From contig NZ_BMZH01000006.1 in NCBI RefSeq assembly GCF_014652695.1, positions 62,001-126,000 of the forward strand: a stretch of DNA of 64,000 bases, in the 5' to 3' direction. The DNA is from Algimonas arctica (GTDB taxonomy: Bacteria > Pseudomonadota > Alphaproteobacteria > Caulobacterales > Maricaulaceae). Below, piece after piece: positions 43,758 through 51,653 of this stretch; the first letter of the stretch is position 1; each line of letters starts with the position of its first letter. The notes below the pieces were generated by a model. The model saw only the letters and a program-made list of their open reading frames with translations, had not been told where the DNA came from and did not search any database. Both the position numbers and the translations under genes were made by a program.

Positions 43758-44303
43758 TTATTCGTAACACGCTGCCAATAAGTCCTGCATCGCCTTTAAG
43801 CCTAAATCCTGCGTACGTCGGATATTCCGCACGGGAATTTTGTCCGGGTACGGATATGTCGCAAGCGCTGTTTCAACGCTGGCTTCACGGAGGATGTGGA
43901 GCATCGGGTAGGGTGAGCGGTTGGTGTAATGGCTCGGGTCATCAGGACTGAGCCCATCAAAAACATAGTCCGGATGAAAGCTCGCGAGCTGATAAATACC
44001 GTCATAGCCTTGGTCTTCGAGTAGGGCGGTCGCGATATCTAACAGGTCCAAATAATCATCGAAATTGGACAGCGCCGTTGGGAATATGAGCAGGCTCGTT
44101 TCTCGCTCAGGGTCAGTGTCCAGAACGGTGCATTGTGCGATGATCTGTTCCAATTGCGTGGCTAAATCGGCGGTCTCAATAATGGCGTAGTGGATGCTCT
44201 CGCGATCATATTCGCGTTTCGCGAAAGGGCAAAAGTTTTGGCCAATCACGACTGTCGATAGCCATGCTCGGGTTTGTTTGATGACTATGTCGGTGTTGGG
44301 CAT
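43758..44303 (-). CDS. DUF1415 family protein
   Basis: A 181-residue cytosolic protein of the DUF1415 family, with the family segments FCPFAKREYDRESIHY, LLIFPTALSNFDDYLDLLD, and YQLASFHPDYVFDG. The ending RSPYPMLHILREASVETAL also belongs to the family. Function is unknown. The Cys-Pro and conserved His/Asp could bind a ligand, but that is only a guess. The start at 44303 (MPNTDIVIKQ) is preferred over 44330. It converges on the methionine gamma-lyase gene with a three-base gap and diverges from the helicase gene. Confidence 0.85.
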   Translation of the reverse strand: MPNTDIVIKQTRAWLSTVVIGQNFCPFAKREYDRESIHYAIIETADLATQLEQIIAQCTVLDTDPERETSLLIFPTALSNFDDYLDLLDIATALLEDQGYDGIYQLASFHPDYVFDGLSPDDPSHYTNRSPYPMLHILREASVETALATYPYPDKIPVRNIRRTQDLGLKAMQDLLAACYE

Positions 44304-44371
44304 AAATTTCAGTCGTGCCAGTGAGCGCATTTTATTCGGAGCGAGATAGGCCGCTCAAACGTATGCACGTT

Positions 44372-46933
44372 ATGACCGCGCACCCGGACATATCAAGCGG
44401 CATGATCTCGCCCGCCATCCCAAGGCGGATCGAGGATTGGTTTGCCGCTCAAGACTGGTCGATCCGGGATTATCAACGGGACATGGTCGGGCAATTCGGT
44501 CGTGGCCAAGACACACTGCTGATCGCGCCAACGGGCGGAGGCAAGACTTTGGCGGGGTTCTTGCCCTCGCTCTGTGATTTGGCCGAGAAGGACCCGAATG
44601 CCCCCCGCGCGCTACACACGCTCTATATCTCGCCGCTACGCGCCCTGACCAACGATATTGAGCGCAACCTCATGCGGCCCGTGGGTGATTTAGATCTGCC
44701 GATTGAGATCGGCGTGCGGACCGGCGACACGAAATCCTATCAGCGCAAGAAGCAGCAAACCAAGCCGCCAGATATTTTGCTGACAACGCCCGAATCCCTC
44801 ATGCTGTTATTATCCTATGAGACGGCCCCGGACTATTTCGCGTCGCTAAAATGTGTTGTGATTGATGAAATGCATAGTTTCACGACGGGCAAACGCGGCG
44901 ACTTTACGGCGCTCGCCCTCGCGCGATTAAAAACGCTCGCCCCGGATCATGTACGCTTCGGGCTCAGCGCGACGATTGCCGCGCCAGACAAAGCTGCAGA
45001 ATGGCTGGGTCCCACAGGCGCGCCTGCCGCGCTGATTGAGGTCGCGGGGCACACACCGCCCGAAGTGACAATCATCAAACCTGAGGGCCGCTTTCCGCTC
45101 GGCGGACACTCGTCCCGGTTTGCCGTCCGCGATATTTACAAAATCATTCGCGAACATCAGACCACCATCGTTTTTGTCAATACGCGGGCGCAAGCCGAAC
45201 TCTTGTTCCAGCAAATGTGGGATGTGAATGATGACGGTCTGCCCATCGGCGTCTATCATGGCTCACTCTCGCGCGACCGGCGACAGAAGACGGAAAGTCT
45301 TATTTCAGCCGGGAAAATGCGCGCGGTAATTTCGACGTCGGCTTTAGAAATGGGCATAGATTGGGGTAATGTGGATGCCATCATTCAGGTCGGTGCGCCC
45401 AAAGGGGTCTCGCGCCTGTTGCAACGGATCGGACGCTCCAATCACCGTATTGATGAAGCTTCCAAAGCGATCCTCGTCCCGACAAACCCGCTGGAGGTCG
45501 TGGAATGCGACGTCGCAATTAAAGCCATCGCCGACGGACATCGTGACGGCGAGGCCTACGGGCCTGGGGCGATGGATGTCGTCGTGCAATATATCGTCAA
45601 TCGCGCCTGTAGTGGTCCGCTGAAGAAGCGCGAAGCGCTTACGGAAATTCGGTCCGCCTGGCCTTATCGCCATATAACAAAAGCGGACTTTGATGCGATC
45701 CTGTCGTTTGCGGTGGATGGGGGCTATGCGCTCAAGAGTTATGAGCGTTTTAAAAGGCTGAAGGCCACGTCACGCGGATATACGATTGCCACAATCCCGC
45801 AGGCGCGACGCCACCGGATGAATATCGGCACGATTGTCGAATATGCGAAGCTGAAGGTCCGGCGAATTCCGTCGCCCAAATCCAAACGCGGGCGGGTGAT
45901 TGGCGAGATCGAAGAACGCTTTGTGATGCACCTCAACCCCGGTGATACATTTGCCTTTGCGGGGGAAACATTACGCTATCAAGGCATTCGCGACATGGCG
46001 GTCGAGGCCGTCCCCGCCAAACGTGCGCGCCCGAAAATTCCGGCCTTTGCGGGCGGGATGATGCCGCTGTCCTCTTATTTGGCGGAGGGCGTGAGGGCGG
46101 TCATCTCTGATCCAACGCGGTGGCACCGCCTGCCGGATCAGGTGGAGCACTGGTTGACCTTGCAATCGCTTTTTTCCGATCTGCCCGGTCGGGACGGGTT
46201 GCTGGTTGAAAGTTTTTTTGATCGCGATGATCATGTTTTGGTCGTGCACACATTTGAGGGACGAAAGGTCAATAATGCGCTTGGCTTCCTCCTAACCAAA
46301 CGGATGGAAGCGCTCCGCCTCGCGCCGATTAATTTTACCATCACAGACTATGCGCTTACCATCACCAGTCTGGAGCCTGTCAATACGCTCACAGGATTGT
46401 TGGATGCCGATATTCTGGAAACAGAGTTGGACGATTGGATCGTTAATTCGCCAATGATCAAACGTAGCTTTCGTAAGATCGCGACAATTGCAGGGCTAAC
46501 TGAACAACGTCTGCCGGGACAACAGAGAACCATGAAACAGGTCACCTTCTCTACGGACCTCATCTATGACGTGCTGTTAAAATATGAACCCGACCATATT
46601 CTATTGCGCATTGCCCGCGAAGAAGCTGAGAAAGACTTGCTCGATATTGACCGCCTGCGCGGATTTCTAACCCAGGTTGCGCAGACAACTGTCTTCCGCA
46701 CTTTGCCGCATGCCAGCCCACTGTCTATTCCTGCGATGATGCAAATCGGTAAGGAACGCGTGCTCGGAGAGGCCGAACAGCGCATGATCTCGCAAGTGGG
46801 ACAAGCTTCGGCCGGGTCGTTGCAGGATTATATGAACGGTGTCGGCCACAGTTTATTGGAGCAAGTCAAAGATTATGTGGACAGGCGGGACACAACAGAC
46901 GGGCCCGCGCGCGGTTCCGCGCCCTCGCGTTAA
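44372..46933 (+). CDS. Lhr-Core-type DEXH helicase (ligase-associated family)
   Basis: An 853-residue superfamily 2 DNA helicase. Motif I APTGGGKTLAG, motif II VVIDEMHSF (DEMH instead of DEAD), motif III GLSATIA, motif IV TTIVFVNTRAQAELLF, and motif VI QRIGRSNHR are present. A C-terminal Lhr-specific winged-helix and beta-barrel region follows. It belongs to the ligase-associated DEXH group, a 3'-5' translocase that in other bacteria sits in a four-gene repair cluster with MPE, an exonuclease and an ATP-dependent ligase. Only MPE is present here, seven bases downstream. The start is uncertain among 44315, 44363, 44372 and 44402. Confidence 0.9.
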   Translation: MTAHPDISSGMISPAIPRRIEDWFAAQDWSIRDYQRDMVGQFGRGQDTLLIAPTGGGKTLAGFLPSLCDLAEKDPNAPRALHTLYISPLRALTNDIERNLMRPVGDLDLPIEIGVRTGDTKSYQRKKQQTKPPDILLTTPESLMLLLSYETAPDYFASLKCVVIDEMHSFTTGKRGDFTALALARLKTLAPDHVRFGLSATIAAPDKAAEWLGPTGAPAALIEVAGHTPPEVTIIKPEGRFPLGGHSSRFAVRDIYKIIREHQTTIVFVNTRAQAELLFQQMWDVNDDGLPIGVYHGSLSRDRRQKTESLISAGKMRAVISTSALEMGIDWGNVDAIIQVGAPKGVSRLLQRIGRSNHRIDEASKAILVPTNPLEVVECDVAIKAIADGHRDGEAYGPGAMDVVVQYIVNRACSGPLKKREALTEIRSAWPYRHITKADFDAILSFAVDGGYALKSYERFKRLKATSRGYTIATIPQARRHRMNIGTIVEYAKLKVRRIPSPKSKRGRVIGEIEERFVMHLNPGDTFAFAGETLRYQGIRDMAVEAVPAKRARPKIPAFAGGMMPLSSYLAEGVRAVISDPTRWHRLPDQVEHWLTLQSLFSDLPGRDGLLVESFFDRDDHVLVVHTFEGRKVNNALGFLLTKRMEALRLAPINFTITDYALTITSLEPVNTLTGLLDADILETELDDWIVNSPMIKRSFRKIATIAGLTEQRLPGQQRTMKQVTFSTDLIYDVLLKYEPDHILLRIAREEAEKDLLDIDRLRGFLTQVAQTTVFRTLPHASPLSIPAMMQIGKERVLGEAEQRMISQVGQASAGSLQDYMNGVGHSLLEQVKDYVDRRDTTDGPARGSAPSR

Positions 46934-46940
46934 TCCGCCC

Positions 46941-47615
46941 GTGGAGCAGCTCGAATTCACAACACAAGCGGGCGCGATCGTGTTCGATTATCGCAAGGGC
47001 GCATTTTTGCCGGATTGCGAGACTTTGCTTGTCGCGGATTTGCACTTTGAGAAGGGCAGCTATTTGCAAGCCATCGGCGGCGCGCCGCTCCCGACCTACG
47101 ACACGCCCGACACTTTAGCGCGACTATCAGAGCTGATGGATATCTATCGCCCTAAACATGTTGCCGCGCTGGGCGATAGTTTTCACGATACGTCTGCGGG
47201 GGACCGGATGCGTGCTGCTGACTTTGAGGCGATGAACGCTCTTGTCGCCCGGGTGCCACGGTTCACATGGATCCTTGGCAATCATGACCCCGATATCCCC
47301 GCCGGGCTTGCGGGTGATCAAGAAGACCATATTGAATGCGGGGCGTTTTTGCTGACCCACCTCCCGACCGCCCCGTTTGGTGAGGTCGGTGTGAATGTCT
47401 GCGGCCATCTACATCCTAAAGTGCGGATCAAAACCCGTCGCTCGCGCCTATCAGTGCCCTGCTGGGCGGCGTCGCACGACCGTATCATTATGCCGAGTTT
47501 CGGGACATTTACCGGCGGTCTTGACGTCGAACATCCCGCGATCGCCAATGAGCTGCACGGAGCGCGTGCCTATTTCGCGACGACAGGCAAGGCTGTGGTC
47601 TCCCTCGCGGGATAG
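46941..47615 (+). CDS. pdeM: Ligase-associated metallophosphoesterase (PdeM/MPE)
   Basis: A 224-residue calcineurin-like phosphoesterase with all metal motifs: VADLHFEKG, LGDSFHD, LGNHDP, LTHLPT, and CGHLHPK. It matches the manganese-dependent MPE nuclease of the Lhr-Core repair cluster (family knowledge). The start is taken as GTG 46941, seven bases after the helicase stop; an ATG at 46875 would overlap the helicase by about 60 bases. It is the second gene of a two-gene operon. The exonuclease and ligase partners are not encoded in this window. Confidence 0.88.
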   Translation: MEQLEFTTQAGAIVFDYRKGAFLPDCETLLVADLHFEKGSYLQAIGGAPLPTYDTPDTLARLSELMDIYRPKHVAALGDSFHDTSAGDRMRAADFEAMNALVARVPRFTWILGNHDPDIPAGLAGDQEDHIECGAFLLTHLPTAPFGEVGVNVCGHLHPKVRIKTRRSRLSVPCWAASHDRIIMPSFGTFTGGLDVEHPAIANELHGARAYFATTGKAVVSLAG

Positions 47616-47701
47616 AACTGACCCGAGACTATATTCTGCTTTCCCATTGGGACGGCGCCGATAAGATGTTACCGAGGCGCAACATTGTTTGGGAGAGACC
47701 T

Positions 47702-47950
47702 ATGAATATCCTCATGACCATTATCGTCGGTGCGTTGGCGGGCTTTGTCGCCAAGATAATATTGCCCGGAAAGCATGAACCCAAAGGCCTGATTATGATG
47801 ATCTTGGCCGGTATTTTGGGTGGCGTGCTGTTTACGTGGCTTGGGCAGACGCTTGGCTTTTACGGCGAAGGCGACGCAGCGGGCTTTATCGGCGCCGTCA
47901 TTGGCGCCATCATCGTGTCGATCATCGCGTCGAAGCTGTTCAAGAAATAA
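47702..47950 (+). CDS. GlsB/YeaQ/YmgE family stress-response membrane protein
   Basis: An 82-residue small membrane protein (transglycosylase-associated family) with two or three hydrophobic segments: MTIIVGALAGFVAKIILPG, MMILAGILGGVLFTWLGQ, and GAVIGAIIVSIIASKLF, plus the family's GAxxGxx spacing. Such proteins rise under acid, salt or other stress; the molecular role is unclear. GGGAGAG lies a few bases before the ATG. The short convergent gap with the DMT gene holds no clear terminator. Confidence 0.88.
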   Translation: MNILMTIIVGALAGFVAKIILPGKHEPKGLIMMILAGILGGVLFTWLGQTLGFYGEGDAAGFIGAVIGAIIVSIIASKLFKK

Positions 47951-47972
47951 CCGACACTGTCGTAGACGCTTT

Positions 47973-48884
47973 TCAAGCGCGGTTAAACACCCGCCCATCC
48001 ATAACGACTAATCCCACACCGATCAGCGCTGCGCCTGCAGCCTGTATCGGTGTGAACCGTTCCCCTAAAAAAATTGCGCCCAAGGCGATGGCCGACAGGG
48101 GGATAAGAAAAGTAACCAGCGCGGCATTCGTTGCACCTGCGCTGGCGATTAAGCGAAAATATAAAATATAAGCGAGCACTGTGCTGAACAGAGCGATCCC
48201 GATTAACGCGCCCCACGCGGTGATCGGCAGCGGCGTCATAATCGCGGCGCCATCAATCAGAATGACGGGAATAAGTAGCAATAAGGTTGCTGAGGAGACT
48301 TGCCCAGTTGCGATCATTAGCGGTGGAATACCGCGCGCGGCAAACCGCCGAGAAAACACGCCCGCCAGCGCATAAGACATGGCCGCGCCAACAACGGCCA
48401 ATTGCCCTAAGACCGATTGCCCGAGCCCGCGAAACGCGTTCGGACCCACCAGCACGCAAATCCGCACAAGGCCGATCATCACTCCAGCCAGCTTGTTTTT
48501 CGTCAACCGTTCATCGGCGAGGAATACACTGGCGACGACGACGGTAAATAAGGGCGTGGTTGCATTCAGGACTGACGCTAGACCGGAGTCGATTTGGGTT
48601 TGTCCCCACACGATTAAAGAGAAAGGCAGGGCGTTATTGAGGCCGCCCACGACGAGCAGAGACAGCCAGTCTTTTCTTTCTGTAGGGCGTTGAACCCCAG
48701 TTGCTAACACGATCACCCAGAGCAGCATCGCCGCCAGACCGACGCGCGCGGTGACAATAGTCAGCGGCGGCAAATAATTGACTAAGACTTCGACAAAGAA
48801 AAATGATCCGCCCCAGAGCAGAGACAATACAGCCAATATGGCAATATCGGAAACGCTCATCTGGGTGCGGATTTTCAGGGTCAT
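47973..48884 (-). CDS. DMT superfamily (EamA) transporter
   Basis: A 303-residue inner-membrane protein with ten predicted helices in two EamA repeats: LLWGGSFFFVEVLV ... GLNNALPFSLIVWGQTQIDSGLASVLNATTPLF in the first half, and ALAGVFSRRFA ... FLIPLSAIALGAIFLGERFT in the second. EamA proteins export metabolites such as amino acids; the substrate is unknown. The start at 48884 (MTLKIRTQMS) gives normal length. It lies 67 bases downstream of mutT on the same strand and may be read with the parvulin-argJ-mutT unit. Confidence 0.88.
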   Translation of the reverse strand: MTLKIRTQMSVSDIAILAVLSLLWGGSFFFVEVLVNYLPPLTIVTARVGLAAMLLWVIVLATGVQRPTERKDWLSLLVVGGLNNALPFSLIVWGQTQIDSGLASVLNATTPLFTVVVASVFLADERLTKNKLAGVMIGLVRICVLVGPNAFRGLGQSVLGQLAVVGAAMSYALAGVFSRRFAARGIPPLMIATGQVSSATLLLLIPVILIDGAAIMTPLPITAWGALIGIALFSTVLAYILYFRLIASAGATNAALVTFLIPLSAIALGAIFLGERFTPIQAAGAALIGVGLVVMDGRVFNRA

Positions 48885-48951
48885 CCTTGGCCGCTAGTTT
48901 GATTCGATCCCTCACGCCGCCGAAATAACGGCAGGGCGTTCAATCGGGGTC

Positions 48952-49404
48952 CTAACGGAGGAAACGTCGACCTTTTGGCAATCGCGCCGCCAGCTGTTCG
49001 GCCAAGGGTTTGTCGGCGGGAACCAAGGGTAATTTCAAAATATCCTCGGCCCATATCCATTTCGTCGCTTGCCCTTCGTTGGGGCGGACAAACCCGTCCC
49101 ACTGGCGGCAGACATAGGTCGGCATGACGAGCTGGAACGTCTCGTAAGCGTGGCTGGCAAAGGTCAGCGGTTCTAAGCAATCCAGACACGGCTCAACCGA
49201 TAGCTCTTCGTAGAGTTCCCGTACGATCGTTTCTTCGGGCCGTTCGCCGAGCTCTATTTTCCCCCCGGGGAATTCCCATAATCCAGCGTGATCTTTGCCT
49301 GCGGGGCGTTGCGTGATCAACACGCGGCCATCCGCATCAATCAGCGCACAAGCGGCAACCCAGACGACGGGGCCTTTAAATTTCTCGGACGGTACGGGAA
49401 TCAC
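48952..49404 (-). CDS. mutT: MutT-type Nudix hydrolase (8-oxo-dGTP diphosphatase)
   Basis: A 150-residue Nudix protein. The Nudix box is complete: G48-x5-E54-x7-R62-E63-x2-E66-E67 within GGKIELGERP and the following TIVRELYEEL. It cleans the nucleotide pool of 8-oxo-dGTP. The start is GTG at 49404, overlapping the argJ stop as GTGA, so it is translationally coupled to argJ. In alphaproteobacteria mutT often follows argJ. Confidence 0.9.
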   Translation of the reverse strand: MIPVPSEKFKGPVVWVAACALIDADGRVLITQRPAGKDHAGLWEFPGGKIELGERPEETIVRELYEELSVEPCLDCLEPLTFASHAYETFQLVMPTYVCRQWDGFVRPNEGQATKWIWAEDILKLPLVPADKPLAEQLAARLPKGRRFLR

Positions 49405-50621
49405 GAGCGGTAGTCAGCGTTAATATCAATATAGGCATGGGTCAGATCGGACGCGTAAACGGTCGCCGCCCCGTCGCCGAGGCCCAAATCGATGTGAAAT
49501 TCAATTTCTCTCTGTTTCATATAGGTCGCGCCCATCTCTTCATGATAGTTTGGATCTGGCTGCCCTTTGGTGGCGAGGAGATGCGGCCCAATATGGATGC
49601 TGAGCGCGTCGCGCTCTGCCGGTTCCCCCGCTTTGCCGACCGCCATGACGATACGGCCCCAATTGGCGTCCTCGCCTGCGACGGCAGTTTTGACGAGCGG
49701 CGAATTAGCGACGGATTTGGCGATGACATGCGCGCTGGTGTCGGACACGGCGCCGCTGACTTTAATCGTGATGAGTTTGGAAATGCCTTCCCCGTCGCGC
49801 ACGATTTGTTGCGACAGCTCAAACATCACCGCGTGCAGGGCGCGCCGGAAGTCTGTCAGGTCATCATCAGAATTTCCCGCCGCGCCACTCGCCAAGAGCA
49901 GAAGCGTATCAGACGTCGATGTGTCGCTATCGACCGTGACAGAATTAAACGTGGGTCCGGTGAATTCAGCCAGCAAAGATTGGAGTGTCGCCGCGTCAAT
50001 CGCTGCGTCCGTCGCGATATAGGCGAGCATCGTGGCCATGTCCGGCGCAATCATGCCGGAGCCTTTGGCGATGCCATTAAGCGTAACGCGTGTGTCCCCA
50101 ATCATGGCGGTCTGCGTCGTGCCTTTCGCAAACGTGTCGGTGGTCATGATGGCGCGCGCCGCGGCCGCCCAACCATCAGGCGCGAGGCGGTCTGCCATGT
50201 CAGAAAATTGCGCGACCAGTTTTTCGGCTTTTAGCGCGACCCCGATGACGCCTGTCGATGCAATCTGGACAGTGTCAGGTGACCCGCCAAACGCATGCGC
50301 CGCACCGCGCGCAGTCTCGAGCACGGCATCGCGGCCTGCTTGTCCTGAAAACACATTGGCGGTGCCGCTATTGACGACCACCAAGCGCGGACCGCCCGAC
50401 GTCGCGCGGAGCGCTTTGCGTGACCAATCGACAGGCGCGCCGGGGCAGCGGTTCTGTGTGAACACGCCTGCGACTTGTGTTCCTGGATCGCAGCGCAGCA
50501 CCCACAGGTCGGTACGCGCGCGGTACTTCACGCCCGCCTCAGCCGTTGCCATGGTAAATCCGCGTAGCGGTGGCAGGGTCGGAAACTCGTCCGGCGCAAA
50601 GGGGCTGATATTCTCACTCAT
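49401..50621 (-). CDS. argJ: Bifunctional ornithine/glutamate N-acetyltransferase
   Basis: A 406-residue enzyme of arginine synthesis. It transfers acetyl from N-acetylornithine to glutamate and, in bifunctional forms, also uses acetyl-CoA. The self-cleavage site is visible as GSGMIAPDMATML with nucleophile Thr197; the precursor splits into alpha and beta chains there. Other family segments are NSGTANVFSG and GEDANWGRI. The start ATG shares one base with the stop of the upstream parvulin gene (TAATG), and its own stop overlaps mutT. Confidence 0.95.
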   Translation of the reverse strand: MSENISPFAPDEFPTLPPLRGFTMATAEAGVKYRARTDLWVLRCDPGTQVAGVFTQNRCPGAPVDWSRKALRATSGGPRLVVVNSGTANVFSGQAGRDAVLETARGAAHAFGGSPDTVQIASTGVIGVALKAEKLVAQFSDMADRLAPDGWAAAARAIMTTDTFAKGTTQTAMIGDTRVTLNGIAKGSGMIAPDMATMLAYIATDAAIDAATLQSLLAEFTGPTFNSVTVDSDTSTSDTLLLLASGAAGNSDDDLTDFRRALHAVMFELSQQIVRDGEGISKLITIKVSGAVSDTSAHVIAKSVANSPLVKTAVAGEDANWGRIVMAVGKAGEPAERDALSIHIGPHLLATKGQPDPNYHEEMGATYMKQREIEFHIDLGLGDGAATVYASDLTHAYIDINADYRS

Positions 50622-51517
50622 TATTCATTGTCCGTTTTTGTCGTGGGGGCGGGCTGACCGCTTTCATAGACGCGGTCAATTTCGCCGCGATCGCGCAAAT
50701 TCGTGAGCAGGTCTTCGACCGCTTCAAACGTCATAAAACGGGCGATTTCATCCCGACTATCTTCGAAACTGCGGCTGGACGGGGTGCGTGTGTCTTGTAC
50801 CTCTATAATATACCAGCCGTCGTCTGCTTCGAACGGGGCAGACCTCGTGCCAACGGGTGTGTTAAACACGGCGGTCCGAACCGGCCCCGTCAACATGTCA
50901 CGACTGACCCAGCCCAATTCACCGCCCCGCTCACGCGTCGCCTCATCGATTGAAAACTCTGCGGCAAGCGTGTCGAAATCCTCTTCATCATCCAGTTTTT
51001 GGGAGATATCAGCGGCAAGGGCCGCATCAGCTAACACAATCTGTCTTACGCGCCGTTCTTCACCGCGACCCGCGAGGTCCCGCTGCGCTTGGTAGAGGTT
51101 TCGAATCGTCTCGTCATTGACGGCGTCCGCAATATGAATTTCAACGCGGTAATTGCCGAAAATACGCTCCCGTGCTGCATTGAGACGGCGCTGTGCTTCA
51201 GGGTCCTTGGCGGCCCCGGTGCGCACGGCATCCAGCAACAGAAGGCGTTGGTCGATCAGTTCATCAATGGTGACGCGGAAAATCGGATCATCCGTTGTGA
51301 GCGTCGTGTTGGCGCTAATGAGGCCTTGTGCTTCTGCGGCACGCTGCACGTCAGAGCGATAAATTGCGGTGTCATCAACGCGCGCGACAACCGGATCGGC
51401 GGTCCGGTTAATGGTGATGCGCGCCTCATTTTCGTTGTCGGCGGGTGCTTCTGTGCCGCATGCGGCTAAAATACAGCCCGCGAGCCCCGCCATTACAGCC
51501 TGTCTTAATGCGATCAT
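50621..51517 (-). CDS. SurA-like/parvulin peptidyl-prolyl isomerase lipoprotein
   Basis: A 298-residue periplasmic foldase with a lipoprotein-type signal (ILAAC near residue 20). A SurA_N-like helical segment (VARVDDTAIYRSDVQRAAEAQGL) is followed by a parvulin domain (EERRVRQIVLADAALAADIS, ELGWVSRDMLTGPVRTAVF, and FEADDGWYIIEVQDTRTPSS). The C-terminus is a helix plus a short tail. It helps exported or outer-membrane proteins fold. It is divergent from secA across a 136-base region containing a 29-bp inverted repeat, a sensible pairing of export and folding functions. Confidence 0.87.
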   Translation of the reverse strand: MIALRQAVMAGLAGCILAACGTEAPADNENEARITINRTADPVVARVDDTAIYRSDVQRAAEAQGLISANTTLTTDDPIFRVTIDELIDQRLLLLDAVRTGAAKDPEAQRRLNAARERIFGNYRVEIHIADAVNDETIRNLYQAQRDLAGRGEERRVRQIVLADAALAADISQKLDDEEDFDTLAAEFSIDEATRERGGELGWVSRDMLTGPVRTAVFNTPVGTRSAPFEADDGWYIIEVQDTRTPSSRSFEDSRDEIARFMTFEAVEDLLTNLRDRGEIDRVYESGQPAPTTKTDNE

Positions 51518-51552
51518 TGCACAAACCTCACCCTAGTTACGGCCACTTTCGT

Positions 51553-51581
51553 TGACTTAAGGGAGGGCCGTTCTTAAGTCA
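51553..51581. promoter_or_regulatory. Inverted repeat between the parvulin and secA genes
   Basis: TGACTTAAG (51553-51561) and CTTAAGTCA (51573-51581) are perfect 9-bp arms around an 11-base spacer. It overlaps a TTGACT that could be a secA -35. It looks like an operator for a dimeric regulator acting on both divergent units; a weak cruciform or leader hairpin is possible too. Confidence 0.5.
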
Positions 51582-51653
51582 CGCCAAAGCAAGACGTCGC
51601 GCAAGTCCATATTTCTTCTGCGTGCGCCGCAAACGCCTCTCAAGGACCGCCCC

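Noticed and set aside
44315-44371. Longest possible start of the Lhr-Core helicase
   Set aside because: The ATG at 44315 is only eleven bases from the divergent DUF1415 start, leaving no room for a promoter.
47615-47701. EcfG promoter for the GlsB-like gene
   Set aside because: No GGAAC with CGTT at 16-17 bases; only a one-mismatch GGGAC at wrong spacing.
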